In this document: positions 44,765 through 54,354 of the stretch, piece by piece | Position numbering within the stretch: the first letter of the stretch is position 1 | Layout of the letters: every line of letters begins with the position of its first letter | DNA from: a candidate division KSB1 bacterium | Lineage (GTDB): Bacteria; Zhuqueibacterota; Zhuqueibacteria; Residuimicrobiales; Krinioviventaceae | Direction: 5' to 3' | NCBI GenBank assembly: GCA_034505495.1 | Contig: JAPDQV010000002.1 | Span: 54,587 to 118,586, forward strand | Length of the DNA stretch: 64,000 nt | Position numbers and translations under genes: made by a program | Notes under the pieces: model-generated | What the model was told of the DNA's origin: nothing | The model's input: only the letters and a program-made list of their open reading frames with translations | The model's database searches: none

Positions 44765-46549
44765 TTACCAGCTCTTTTTCAATTCGGCGGTAAAGAGTCG
44801 GCCCGGCGCCGGCACGTCGATGAAATCATAGTAGGCAATATCGAGGAGGTTGGTGCCGCGCAGCAGAATCTGCCAGTCGCCCGGGCTCCAGCATAGAGTG
44901 GCGTCGAGAAGCGTGTAGGCGGGCTCGTTGCGTCGCTGTTTGTACTGGATCGACCATTGGAGTTCGACCTTCCGCGACAATGCCTGTGTGAGCCGCACAC
45001 CCGCCTGCCGACGCAAATAGCGCAGCACGTACTTGGATTGAAATGCCGGCGTATCTTTGCTGCTTTGCTGTTCCGAGTAATGCAGCGCCATACGGCTCAG
45101 GGAGGGAACGCCACGCACGGCTGTTTCCGCCTGAAATTCAATTCCGGTGCTGACCTGCTTGCCCAAATTGACGGCGCGCCAGGGTTCCTTGACGTCGTTC
45201 CGAACCCAGTCGATGAGATCGCGTCCGCGACGTTGAAAAACAGCGGCTCCGGCCTGCATCGGTCCGCGCTGCACTGTCCAGCCGATTTCACCCGAAACGG
45301 AACGTTCGCATTGTAAGGCCGGATTGCCGAGGTTGGCCGGGCTTTGGTAATAGAGTTCGGTAAACGATGGCACGCGGAACGCTGAATGCAGTGCGGCATA
45401 GAGCTTGTGGTTGCCGAAACGGCGGCCGATTTCGGCCCCCGGCCAGAGGCGCGTTCCCCAGCGCGAGTGGTGATGGCCGTAAAGAGCCGCCTGCACGTCC
45501 CATTGTCCGGCAAAGACTCTCTGCCATCCGGCGACGGCGCCGAGCGTTTCGCGCGCGTGTTCTCCCAGATTGCTGCTGCGAATCCATTCGCGGCGCCATT
45601 CGGCGGTGAAGGAAAAACGGCCGTAGGGCGTCAGCAGATGCAGCGGCCATTCAACGCTCAGCGTGTGGTTGGTATGGCGGTTTCGGTACCAGTCCGGCCG
45701 CGCCTTGTCCAGCACAAAGTCATCAAAATGGCGGCGATAGGCAAGCAGCGGCGACAATTGGACATTCTTTTTCCTCCAGGTCAAGCGGCCGGCGCCGAGC
45801 CAGGCGCGTGTGTGCTCCCATTCGTCGGGATAGAGCGAGGAATAAAAGGCATTGGCGTCGAACGCTTTGTCGTTGACGCCGGCATAGAGATCGAGCGCGG
45901 CAAAAGGGAGGGAGAGACGGCTTCTGAGAAAGAGGGTGGTCAAGTCATAAGCCGTGCGCGGCGCATAGCCGTCCGAATGGCGTCTTTCGAAGGAGAACCG
46001 TGTCTGATGCCGAGATGAGGTGAATCCCGCGCTTGCGGCGACGCCGTAAAAGCCCGCCTGGCCGCCGCTCAGTCGCACGTTGGAACCGGCGTTGCGGGTG
46101 ATGATGTTGATCACGCCGCCGGCTGCATCGGCGCCGTACCACCCCGAGGCTCCGCCGCGCACCACCTCAATTCGTTCGACATCGTCCAGGCTGACGGGCA
46201 AATTGAGCGTATGATGAGCGGTTTGCGGATCATTCAGACGAATGCCGTCCAGCAAAACCACCGTGTTTTCGAAAGAAGCTCCTCGGATCGAGACGTCGGC
46301 CTGAATTCCCGCCGGACCTCGGCTCTGCAGATCGACGCCGACCGCCTGCTGCAACAGCTCCTGCACCGAGAGGTGCGCGGCGAGGCGCACCTGGGTGCTG
46401 TCGAGCACCGTGACGCTTCGTGAAATTTCTGCCAGACGCATGGGAAAGCGACCCGCGGTGACGACAATCGGCTCCGCCTCAAAATAGTCCGCCTGTTGCG
46501 CAAAGGCGGAAAAAACGCCAAAGAATATCCAACCTACCCATTTCTGCAT
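44765..46549 (-). CDS. TonB-dependent outer-membrane receptor, BtuB-like
   Basis: 594 residues from the ATG at 46547-46549, which has GGAGGG upstream and begins the signal peptide MQKWVGWIFFGVFSAFAQ. The longer open frame upstream has no ribosome site. The plug domain (about 25-160) includes EPIVVTAGRFPMRLAEI, SVQELLQQAVGVDLQSRG, DVSIRGASFENTVVLLDGIRLND and VERIEVVRGGASGWYGADAAGGVINIIT. A 22-strand barrel follows to the C-terminal Trp. It imports a ligand across the outer membrane with TonB energy. The barrel is cobalamin-receptor-like, but its neighbours are sugar enzymes, and I see no cobalamin riboswitch upstream, so a glycan ligand is possible. Confidence 0.9.
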   Translation of the reverse strand: MQKWVGWIFFGVFSAFAQQADYFEAEPIVVTAGRFPMRLAEISRSVTVLDSTQVRLAAHLSVQELLQQAVGVDLQSRGPAGIQADVSIRGASFENTVVLLDGIRLNDPQTAHHTLNLPVSLDDVERIEVVRGGASGWYGADAAGGVINIITRNAGSNVRLSGGQAGFYGVAASAGFTSSRHQTRFSFERRHSDGYAPRTAYDLTTLFLRSRLSLPFAALDLYAGVNDKAFDANAFYSSLYPDEWEHTRAWLGAGRLTWRKKNVQLSPLLAYRRHFDDFVLDKARPDWYRNRHTNHTLSVEWPLHLLTPYGRFSFTAEWRREWIRSSNLGEHARETLGAVAGWQRVFAGQWDVQAALYGHHHSRWGTRLWPGAEIGRRFGNHKLYAALHSAFRVPSFTELYYQSPANLGNPALQCERSVSGEIGWTVQRGPMQAGAAVFQRRGRDLIDWVRNDVKEPWRAVNLGKQVSTGIEFQAETAVRGVPSLSRMALHYSEQQSSKDTPAFQSKYVLRYLRRQAGVRLTQALSRKVELQWSIQYKQRRNEPAYTLLDATLCWSPGDWQILLRGTNLLDIAYYDFIDVPAPGRLFTAELKKSW

Positions 46550-46748
46550 TGATCTAGGCCCTCCATTTGTCAGACAACTCAAGAATAAACAAATTGTCTG
46601 CAATTCCAAGCAAAAAAGCAATTCAGAGGGCGCGGGTTCCTGCAAATTTGCCAAACGGAAAAATTTTTTGAGAAAAGACTTTTTTCTTTCCCCTCTGCCT
46701 TTTATATTGGCTTTGTTGATCCTCTGATTTTTTAACAAAAAGTTAACC

Positions 46749-48143
46749 ATGAACCGTATTCGACCGACGGTTTTGCTGTTGGCCTTATGGAACGCCGTCG
46801 CGGCGGAAAACCAATTTTATCCCTCTTTGGCGGAACGTCCGACGAGCACGATTTACCGCGTTTTTGTCGACGGTCGGGAATGCTATGTCGAGCCATTCCG
46901 CACGGCGATGAAGCTCGAAGAGCTGCCCGACTGGTTCGTCTCCGAGCCCTACACCGGGGTGCAGCAGGAGGTGCACATCGTCTCTTTTTGCTGCAGCGGT
47001 CCCGCTGCGGTCAAGCTGGTCATCGATCGGCCTGTGAAAAACGTTCGGATTCGCCCCAAAAGCCGAAATATCGCGGCCCGTGTTCAGGGGAAAGAGATCG
47101 ATTTTCGGCTGGCAGGCCCGGAAAAGCTCTACATCGAAACCGACGACCTGCCGCCGCTGCTCTTTTTTGCCGATCCGCCGGAAGAAGAAACGCCTTCGGC
47201 CCACGATCCCAAGGTCCGCTATTTCGGGCCGGGCGTCCATGAGGCGGGAATGATGACCCTGCATGACGGGGAAACGCTCTATCTGGCGCCGGGCGCTCTG
47301 GTGTACGGCGGCGTGCGCGCGGAAGGAGCGCGGAACATTCGCATCCTCGGCCGCGGCACGCTGGACGGCGGTTATCACTACCGCAGTATGGTTCTCTTTA
47401 CCGACTGCCGCGACGTGAGCGTCGAGGGCGTCACCATCCGCAACGGCGTCGGCTGGACCAACACGCTGGTTAACTGTGAAGAAGTGGTTTATCGCGATGT
47501 CAAGATCATCAGCTTCGGACCGAGCGGTGACGGCATAAACCCGGTCAACAGCCGGCGCGTGACCATCCAACGCTGCTTTTTCCGCTGTACCGACGACTGC
47601 ATCGCCGTCAAGACGCCGGATTATGACAAACCTTCTTCGGATATCCGCGTGCTCGACAATACGATGATCGGCTTTGCCTTCAGCGACGGCGTCACCATCG
47701 GCTTCGAGACCAACGCTCCCATCCGCAATGTGACGGTGCGCAACTGCGACATTCTGCAGGCGCGCGGCGGCAGCATGGTCAACGGTCACTCGGCTTTCAG
47801 CATCATCTGCGATGGTCCGGCGCTGATCGAGGATGTGCTGTTCGAGGACCTTCGCGTCTCTGCAGACGTCCTCAAGGCGTTCGAGCTGCACATTACCGAC
47901 GGCAAAGCCTACGGTGACGATCCGCCGGGCAACATCCGCAACGTCCGGCTCAGACGAATTGCCTGGGAAGCGCCGCGGCCCATCATCCTGCGCGGTTTGG
48001 ACGAAACACATTGCGTACGGCACGTTACGTTCGAGGATTGCACGATAGCCGATGAGCCGCTGACTGTGCCGCGGCCGGACGTCTTTCAGATCTTTCCCTA
48101 TGCGGATTCGATCAAATTTGTGCAGTCGACTGAATCGCGATGA
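46749..48143 (+). CDS. secreted GH28-like right-handed beta-helix glycosidase
   Basis: 464 residues with leader RPTVLLLALWNAVAAE. An N-terminal beta domain (about 25-150) is followed by a parallel beta-helix: GETLYLAPGALVYGGVRAEG, NIRILGRGTLDGG, SVEGVTIRNGVGW, then GPSGDGINPVNSRRVTIQ and CTDDCIAVKTPDY, which supply the paired Asp residues of the GH28/GH49-type active site. Later coils (VTVRNCDILQARGGSMV) complete the helix. Family members hydrolyse polygalacturonate, dextran or related glycans. The gene is divergent from the TonB receptor gene, with a 199-base shared control region, and co-directional with the GH42 gene. Confidence 0.8.
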   Translation: MNRIRPTVLLLALWNAVAAENQFYPSLAERPTSTIYRVFVDGRECYVEPFRTAMKLEELPDWFVSEPYTGVQQEVHIVSFCCSGPAAVKLVIDRPVKNVRIRPKSRNIAARVQGKEIDFRLAGPEKLYIETDDLPPLLFFADPPEEETPSAHDPKVRYFGPGVHEAGMMTLHDGETLYLAPGALVYGGVRAEGARNIRILGRGTLDGGYHYRSMVLFTDCRDVSVEGVTIRNGVGWTNTLVNCEEVVYRDVKIISFGPSGDGINPVNSRRVTIQRCFFRCTDDCIAVKTPDYDKPSSDIRVLDNTMIGFAFSDGVTIGFETNAPIRNVTVRNCDILQARGGSMVNGHSAFSIICDGPALIEDVLFEDLRVSADVLKAFELHITDGKAYGDDPPGNIRNVRLRRIAWEAPRPIILRGLDETHCVRHVTFEDCTIADEPLTVPRPDVFQIFPYADSIKFVQSTESR

Positions 48144-48209
48144 AAAACGACGTCGACGGCTTGCCGACTAAGGAGAGTGCCGAAACGATTTAATCGTTGA
48201 GGAGTGATC

Positions 48210-50288
48210 ATGAAGCTGCAGAAAATTATTGGAAGCCTGGTCATCTTTGTTGTTTTAAGCGCAGCCGTTCAAGCGCAGCCTCCCAAGCTTGAAACAGTCC
48301 TTTACGGCGCTTCCTACTATCACGAGTACATGCCTTATGATCGATTGGAGCAGGACGTCAAATTGATGCAGGAAGCGGGCATCAATTTCGTCCGTCTGGG
48401 CGAGTCGACCTGGAGCCTCTGGGAGCCGCGCGAGGGTGAATTCGAGTTTGCCTGGATGGATCGGGTGATCGATCGGCTGCATCAGGCCGGCATCAAAGTG
48501 CTTCTCGGCACGCCGACCTATTCGATTCCTCCCTGGCTTTACCGCAAGCACCCGGAGATTCATCGGCGCACGCGCATCAACGACGATCCGGCGCCTTACG
48601 GCATGCGGCAGCAGGCCGACCTCAGCCATCCGACTTACCGCTGGTACTGCGAACGGGTCATCCGCCAGATCGTCAACCATTACCGCAACCACCCGGCGGT
48701 CATCGGCTACCAGATCGACAACGAAACCGGCAACGGCTTTGCCGCGCGCGAAAATTATCTTAGCTTTATCGACGAGCTGAAAAAGAGGTACAAGAGCGTC
48801 GACGTGATAAACCGCATATGGGGATTCAATTACTGGGGGCAGTCGATTAACGATTGGGATGAGCTGGCGCCGGTCGACGGCATGGTCAATCCCGGCTACA
48901 AGCTGGAATGGGAGCGGTTCCAGCAGAAAATCACCACCGACTTTCTCGCCTGGCAGGCGCAGATTGTGCGCGAGCTGAAACGGCCCGATCAGTTCATCAC
49001 CCACAACTTTGTCGGCGGTTTCCGCACCAACATCAACCAGTACGAAATCGCCCGTTGTCTCGATATTGCCGCCGTCAACCCCTATACGCCGGTGCAGGAC
49101 GATTTAACCGGCGAAGAGATCTGTTTTTCCGGCGATCTCAACCGCTCGTTCAAACGGCAAAACTATTTGGTGACCGAAACCAATGCCCAGACCATCGGGT
49201 GGGACTCCAAATATCAGCGGCCGCCGTACGACGGCCAGCTGCGGCTCAACGCCTATTTCCATTTTGCAAGCGGCGCGAATTCGGTCGCCTATTGGCACTG
49301 GCACTCGCTGCATTACGGTCAGGAGACCTACTGGAAAGGTGTGTTGTCGCATGACCTGCAGCCGAATCGCATTTACCGCGAGGCGAGCCGGATCGCGCAG
49401 GAGCTGAAAAAAATCGGGCCGGAAATCGTCGATCTCAAAAAGAAGAACCGCGTCGCCCTGCTTGCCGACGTCGATTCCTATCACGGCATTCGCTTCATGC
49501 CGTTCGATGACCGCGTCGATTACTTGCGCGTGCTGCATCAACTTTATCATGCGGCGTATGCCCTCAATGTGGAGCTCGACTTTGTCTTTCCGCAGACCGC
49601 TTCGTTTGCCGATTACGATGTGCTGCTCGTTCCGGCGCTCTATGTCGCTTCGGACGACCTGCTTAAACGAATCGCCGATTTCGTCAAGAACGGCGGCCGT
49701 GCGTTAATTACTTTCAAGAGCGGCTTTTGCAACGAATACTCGACCGTGCGTTGGGAGCTTGCCCCCGGCCCGCTGCGGCCGGTGATCGGCGCTTACTATC
49801 AGGAATTTTCCAACCTCGCCGCTCCCTTGGCGCTCAAAGGCGATCCATTTCAGGCGGGTGAAGGTAATCGCGTCTCGGTGTGGGCCGAATTCCTTATCCC
49901 CGAGACCGCAAAGCCTTTGGCTTTTTACGACCATCCCTTTTTCGGGCAATGGCCGGCTATTGTCGAGAACCAATACGGCAAAGGCAAAACGATTTATGAA
50001 GGCACTTTTCTTTCGGATGAACTGCAGATAAGGGTGATGAAAAAGCTGTTCGCCGATGCCGGCATTCTGGGAGAAGAACAGAAGCTGCCGGCCAAGGTGA
50101 AGGTGCGCAGCGGTGTCAACCGCAAAGGGCGGACGATCCGTTACTGCTTGAACATCTCCGGCGAGCCGCAGGCCTTTGTCTATCCCTTTGCGGACGGCAG
50201 AGACCTGCTCAGCGGTCGAGCCGTCAAGCAGGGCGAAAGCGTAACTTTGGCGCCGTGGGATCTCTTGATCGTCGAATCAACAAAATGA
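48210..50288 (+). CDS. GH42 beta-galactosidase
   Basis: 692 residues from the ATG at 48210, with GAGGAG 7 bases upstream; a GTG two codons earlier abuts that site. Signal peptide KIIGSLVIFVVLSAAVQA. The barrel has LYGASYYHEYMPYDRLEQD, FVRLGESTWSLWEP, GYQIDNETGNGF with acid/base Glu172, and LVTETNAQTIGW with nucleophile Glu323. The trimerisation domain (about 415-610) and a C-terminal beta domain follow. It hydrolyses beta-galactosides, for example side chains of plant glycans. A signal peptide on GH42 is less common than a cytoplasmic form and implies periplasmic action here. Confidence 0.93.
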   Translation: MKLQKIIGSLVIFVVLSAAVQAQPPKLETVLYGASYYHEYMPYDRLEQDVKLMQEAGINFVRLGESTWSLWEPREGEFEFAWMDRVIDRLHQAGIKVLLGTPTYSIPPWLYRKHPEIHRRTRINDDPAPYGMRQQADLSHPTYRWYCERVIRQIVNHYRNHPAVIGYQIDNETGNGFAARENYLSFIDELKKRYKSVDVINRIWGFNYWGQSINDWDELAPVDGMVNPGYKLEWERFQQKITTDFLAWQAQIVRELKRPDQFITHNFVGGFRTNINQYEIARCLDIAAVNPYTPVQDDLTGEEICFSGDLNRSFKRQNYLVTETNAQTIGWDSKYQRPPYDGQLRLNAYFHFASGANSVAYWHWHSLHYGQETYWKGVLSHDLQPNRIYREASRIAQELKKIGPEIVDLKKKNRVALLADVDSYHGIRFMPFDDRVDYLRVLHQLYHAAYALNVELDFVFPQTASFADYDVLLVPALYVASDDLLKRIADFVKNGGRALITFKSGFCNEYSTVRWELAPGPLRPVIGAYYQEFSNLAAPLALKGDPFQAGEGNRVSVWAEFLIPETAKPLAFYDHPFFGQWPAIVENQYGKGKTIYEGTFLSDELQIRVMKKLFADAGILGEEQKLPAKVKVRSGVNRKGRTIRYCLNISGEPQAFVYPFADGRDLLSGRAVKQGESVTLAPWDLLIVESTK

Positions 50289-50377
50289 ATCCATTTCTAA
50301 CGAGTCAAAAATTCTATTTAGCTTTTTCAGCAACGGTGTGCCGACAGGCAGAATTTTAAAAAGGGAGAGGAAGGAAT

Positions 50378-51955
50378 ATGGCGAACTTGTTTGCAGGTAT
50401 TGATTCTTCGACACAGAGCACCAAGTTGGTGGTGATCGATCTCGATGAGAAGCGCGTGGTGTTTGTCGATTCGGTCAACTATGACCGCGACCTGCCCAAA
50501 TATAACACCAAGAACGGCGTCATCCAAACGGATCAGCTCGGCGTCTCCGAATCCGATCCAAACATGTGGATCGAAGCGTTGGAGATTTTGTTCGAGCGTC
50601 TGGCCGCCTCGCCGGTGCCGCAGTCGGAAATCAAGGCGATCTCGGTTTCCGGCCAGCAGCACGGCCTGGTCACTCTGGATGCGCAGGGCAATTTGACGCG
50701 CAAGACCAGCAAGCTGTGGAACGATTTTTCGACGCAGGAAGAGTGCGACTTGCTGACGCAGGCGGTCGGCGGCGTCGACAAGATGATCGAGGAGGTCGGC
50801 AACAGTCAGCGTACCGGCTATACGGCGGCCAAGATCTATCACATGGTTCGCCACGAGCCGGAGGCTTTCGAACGTACGACGACCTGCTTTTTAGTGCATA
50901 ATTTCATCAACTGGTATCTTACCGGCGGCAAAGAGGGCGGCGTGAGGGTGATGGAGCCCGGCGACACCTCCGGTATGGCGCTGTGGAATCCCAAGACCGG
51001 CAAATGGTCGGAAAAGGTGATCAATGCGATCTCGCCCAAGCTGGAGGAAAAGCTGCCGCCGCTGAAACCGGCGGATCAAAGCATCGGTAAAATCGGCAAA
51101 AATTTAGTGCAGCGGTTCGGCTTTTCGCCGGAGTGCAAGATCGATGCGGGGTGCGGCGACAATATGTACGGCGCCGTAGGCACCGGCAATGTCAAGCCGG
51201 GTATCGTGACCGTCAGCCTGGGCACCAGCGGCACCGCCTATACCTACCTCGAGGAACCGTACGTCGATCCCAGCGGCGAGATCGCGGCGTTTTGCGATTC
51301 CACCGGCCATTATCTGCCGCTGCTCTGCGTTTCCAATTTGGCGAACGGCTACAACGAGGTGCTGTCGCTGTTCAATTTGTCGCACAAAGAGTTCGTCGAG
51401 GTAGTCAATCAGGTTCCGGTCGGCAATCGCGGTCGTCTGCTGCTTCCCTGGTACATCGGCGAGCGGACGCCGGATGTGCCGAATGCCGCCCCCATCTATA
51501 TCGGTTTCGCATTGGGTGACTTTACCCGCGAGGCGCTGTGCCGTGCGGTGCTTGAGGGGCATATCCTCAACCTTTATGACGGTTTCCGCAAGATGCCGGT
51601 CAAGGCCTCGGAAATTCGTTTGACCGGCGGGTTGTCGCAGTCGGCAGCCTGGCGGCAGACGATCGCAGACGTTTTCGAAGCGGAAGTGGTGCCGGTGGAG
51701 GGCGAAGGCGCGGCGCTGGGTGCGGCGCTGCACGCCGCCTGGGTGTGGAAAAAGGAGGCGGGAGAAAAAGTCAGTCTTCAAGAAGTGGTCGAACCGTTTG
51801 TGGTTCTCTTGGAAGACCAGCGCTGCAAACCGGATCCGAAGGCGGTTGCGGTCTATCGCCGCATGAAGCAGGTGTTCGGCGATTTCAGCCTGCGCGTTCG
51901 GGGATTCCGGACTCAGAGCGATCCGTTTGCTTTGCGCATGCAGTTGACGGTATAG
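50378..51955 (+). CDS. xylB: xylulokinase (FGGY carbohydrate kinase)
   Basis: 525 residues. The N-terminus AGIDSSTQSTKLVVID is the phosphate-1 motif. ISVSGQQHGLVTLD is the xylulokinase-type substrate segment, and KLWNDFST fits the usual (W/L)-x-D(T/S)R region with changes. The second domain has GCGDNMYGAVGTG, VSLGTSGTAYTY and RLTGGLSQSAAWRQTIADVFEAEV. It phosphorylates D-xylulose at O5 in the cytoplasm, feeding the pentose phosphate pathway, where the gnd enzyme also works. GGGAGAGGAAGG precedes the ATG. The next gene begins 9 bases after its stop. Confidence 0.92.
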   Translation: MANLFAGIDSSTQSTKLVVIDLDEKRVVFVDSVNYDRDLPKYNTKNGVIQTDQLGVSESDPNMWIEALEILFERLAASPVPQSEIKAISVSGQQHGLVTLDAQGNLTRKTSKLWNDFSTQEECDLLTQAVGGVDKMIEEVGNSQRTGYTAAKIYHMVRHEPEAFERTTTCFLVHNFINWYLTGGKEGGVRVMEPGDTSGMALWNPKTGKWSEKVINAISPKLEEKLPPLKPADQSIGKIGKNLVQRFGFSPECKIDAGCGDNMYGAVGTGNVKPGIVTVSLGTSGTAYTYLEEPYVDPSGEIAAFCDSTGHYLPLLCVSNLANGYNEVLSLFNLSHKEFVEVVNQVPVGNRGRLLLPWYIGERTPDVPNAAPIYIGFALGDFTREALCRAVLEGHILNLYDGFRKMPVKASEIRLTGGLSQSAAWRQTIADVFEAEVVPVEGEGAALGAALHAAWVWKKEAGEKVSLQEVVEPFVVLLEDQRCKPDPKAVAVYRRMKQVFGDFSLRVRGFRTQSDPFALRMQLTV

Positions 51956-51964
51956 GAGGCTATA

Positions 51965-52891
51965 ATGAAAATGTCACGCCGAACTTTTCATAAAACCGTT
52001 CTTGCGGGCACGGCGGCGGCGGTCGTGCCGCTGCCGGCACAAAAGCCGGGGGCCGTCCGCCTCGGCGGGCCGGTTTTCGGCGCGCCGGAAGATCCCGTCG
52101 CTTGGGCAGAAGAACACGTCGGCATGGGGTACAGTGCGGCTTATTGTCCGGTCAAATTGAGTGATCCGCCGGAACTAAAGAGAGCGTTCGTCAAGGCGGC
52201 GGAGGACGCCGGTTTGGTGATTGCCGAAGTCGGCGCCTGGAGCAATCCCCTGAGCCGTAACGAGGAGGAGCGCCGGCAGGCCCTGCAGAAAAACATCGAG
52301 GCGCTGGCTTTGGCCGATGAAATCGGCGCGGTCTGCGCCGTCAACATTGCCGGCTCATTCGGCGAGGACTGGGCAGGCATACACGTCGGCAATACCAGCA
52401 GAGAGTTTTTCGATGCCTGCGTCGAAACGACGCGCAAAATCATTGACGCGGTCAAGCCGAAAAGGGCTTTTTACACATTGGAGACGATGCCCTATACCAT
52501 TCCGGATTCACCGGAAGTCTACCTGGAGCTCATTAAGGCGATCGATCGCAGACAATTCGCCTGCCATTTTGATCCCGTCAACTTGATCAACTCGCCGAGA
52601 CGATTCTACACCAATGCCGATTTTCTACGCGAATGCGTCGCCATGTTGGGTCCTTATATCAAAAGTTGCCACGCCAAAGATGTGGTGCTGCAGAACAAGG
52701 CGTTGGTGCATCTGGATGAAGTGCGCCCCGGCCTGGGCGGTCTTGACTACAAAGTGCTGCTGAAGGAATTGGCGGCGCTGCCCAAACCCGTACCGTTGAT
52801 GATTGAGCATCTTTCCACACCGGAAGAGTATCGCCAGGCTGCGGAATATATTCGCGGCGTCGGCAGAGAGGTCGGCGTAAAATTTGTTTAA
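51965..52891 (+). CDS. exported sugar-phosphate isomerase/epimerase-like TIM barrel (AP endonuclease 2 family)
   Basis: 308 residues. The leader MSRRTFHKTVLAGTAAAVV has the twin-arginine pattern RRTFHK. The rest is the xylose-isomerase-like barrel: MGYSAAYCPVKL, AGLVIAEVGAWSNP, GAVCAVNIAGSFG, FYTLETMPYTIPDSPEVYLEL, FACHFDPVNLIN, KSCHAKDV and LMIEHLSTPEEY. The metal ligand positions (Glu of LETMP, Asp of FDPVN, His of SCHAKD, Glu of IEHL) are all present, so it should be active. Tat-exported members occur in many polysaccharide-degrading bacteria, with unknown substrate. It is coupled to xylB by 9 bases. Confidence 0.85.
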   Translation: MKMSRRTFHKTVLAGTAAAVVPLPAQKPGAVRLGGPVFGAPEDPVAWAEEHVGMGYSAAYCPVKLSDPPELKRAFVKAAEDAGLVIAEVGAWSNPLSRNEEERRQALQKNIEALALADEIGAVCAVNIAGSFGEDWAGIHVGNTSREFFDACVETTRKIIDAVKPKRAFYTLETMPYTIPDSPEVYLELIKAIDRRQFACHFDPVNLINSPRRFYTNADFLRECVAMLGPYIKSCHAKDVVLQNKALVHLDEVRPGLGGLDYKVLLKELAALPKPVPLMIEHLSTPEEYRQAAEYIRGVGREVGVKFV

Positions 52892-52938
52892 TGAGATTGT
52901 CCCTAGGAGTGACGGTTCCTGCAGCGGTAGGGTGGAGG

Positions 52939-53604
52939 ATGCAGCAAGAACGGCGCTCCGGTTGCGGTTTTGACCGGTGATTTGATCCGATCGCGTGGCT
53001 TTGGCGGAGCGAGAGAGCGTTTTTGAGGCGCTGAAGCATGCGGGACGCAATCTGTGCGGCACTATTTTGCAACAGTGATCGGCCCGCATCTCTTTTGCGG
53101 CGATTCCTGGCAGCTGCTGATCGACGATGCCCGTTTTGTTTCGCATCCTGCCTTCTATTTACGCGCCGAGTTGATCAGCCGTTTTGCGGTCGATTCGCGC
53201 ATCGGCGTCGGTATCGGCTGCATTGACACCTTGCCTGCCGAGGGACTGGGCCATGCCAAGGGATCGGCTTTGCGCCTGTCCGGCGCCGCCTTGGATTTTT
53301 TATCTCGACGGGAAACTTGTCGTTGTCTATTACAGGAAGCCCTTTTTTATTCCGAGTGGATAAATGTAACGTTAAACTATGCGGCACGATATTCCTCTCA
53401 ATGGCCGAAACGCGAATCCTTTGCCGTTGCCCGCGCGTTGGAAGGAATGGGTGTGAAACAAATCGCCGAGGGTTGATTGGCAAACCGGCTACGCGGGCAA
53501 ATGTGTCTGCAACGCTGCGCAGCGCCGCATGGGAAGAACTGCGCCAATTCTTAAATCAATTTTCTGCTGCAATCGAAAGAATTAGCAGCAAGGAATCCGC
53601 ATGA
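52939..53604 (+). pseudogene. broken SatD-family gene (several frameshifts)
   Basis: The protein can be followed only by changing frame. It starts at ATG 52939, then VAVLTGDLIRSRGFGG (frame of 52961), then ERESVFEALKHAGRNL (next frame). Then comes HLFCGDSWQLLIDDARF with YLRAELISRFAVDSRIGVGIG and ALRLSGAALDFL (frame of 53054-53476), and finally KPATRANVSATLRSAAWEEL (frame of 53317-53604). These pieces, in order, match the SatD layout: N-terminal TGD(x)xxSR, central GDSxQ, RIxIGIG, and a C-terminal helix-turn-helix-like end. At least four shifts are needed, and neighbouring genes are intact, so decay is more likely than base-call error. SatD function is not established. Confidence 0.65.
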
Positions 53605-53651
53605 TGTTAATCTGTTAGAATTAAATCAAGCTTATTAACTTTTAAAAGTTA

Positions 53652-54354
53652 ATGATACACCTGCTTTGGCCGGCGTATTGGAAAAATTTCTCTGGTTCAT
53701 TCCGCTTTGGACAGCATGGACGGCGGTGGAATTTGCATTGCGGCCAATCCGGCAAAGGCTGGAGGGCGATGTTACTGAAAAAATTCATTATTCCCTACTG
53801 CATTCCATTGCCGCATACGGGATTTGCTTCTCTTTTTCTCTCTGGCCTTTGTTGCCGGTGACGGCTTTACTAAAATTGAGGATTTCTTTTTTGCAGTTAA
53901 AACTTGGCGACAAGCCCTCCTCCGGTATTCTGCGGCGGGCACCTCGCGCCTTGTTCTTGCCTTCGGCTATGTTTCCCCTGTGTTTGCGCAATGTCGGGCG
54001 TTCCTTTGCAGCTGCGCTATGGACGGCTGCATGGATGATTGTCGCTGTTGTAGGCGCGGGCGATCTTGGACTTTTTAGGAAAGAGATTGCCGAGAAAAAT
54101 TGCTTCCGATGGGAGGGTATATCCGAAGGCGGATTATGGATCGGCCGGATCGAGCGGCTGCTGACCCTGCTTTTTTCCTCGTTCAGTTTCCCTCCAGAGG
54201 GGATTTTCTTTCCGCTGCAAAATCAATGCTGCTTTTCAGCGTCGCACATGATAATCAGAAAGATGCCGAAAAGGTAATCATCTTCACGCCTGAAGGTTTT
54301 GCCGCGGCGGTGACCGATTCTAAGCTCATTTCCGCCGGCAGACGTTTTCTTTGA
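53652..54354 (+). pseudogene. broken DUF3307-type membrane protein gene
   Basis: A hydrophobic frame (about 53666-54277) has several helices and ends in GGLWIGRIERLLTLLF, which resembles the conserved GxxIGxLERLL segment of DUF3307 proteins. The family's next block, FLSAAKSMLLFSVAHDNQKD followed by AEKVIIF, is found only in another frame (54100-54354), so a frameshift separates them near 54200. The expected N-terminal half with its HxxxDFxxQ-type motif is not recognisable. DUF3307 genes commonly sit next to SatD genes, which fits the broken SatD-like gene just upstream. The assignment rests on short motifs, so it is moderate. Confidence 0.5.

Noticed and set aside
46550..46748. Possible cobalamin riboswitch upstream of the BtuB-like receptor gene
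   Set aside because: The 200-base region lacks the B12-box and the multi-helix core; only AT-rich sequence and a small TTAAC/GTTAA repeat are present.
46785..48023. Minus-strand open frame of 412 codons
   Set aside because: Antisense to the GH28-like gene, with low-complexity Asp/Ala/Val composition and no recognisable domain.
53054..53476. An intact 140-residue gene of unknown function
   Set aside because: It starts and ends in the middle of a SatD-like protein whose missing ends are found in the other two frames on either side.
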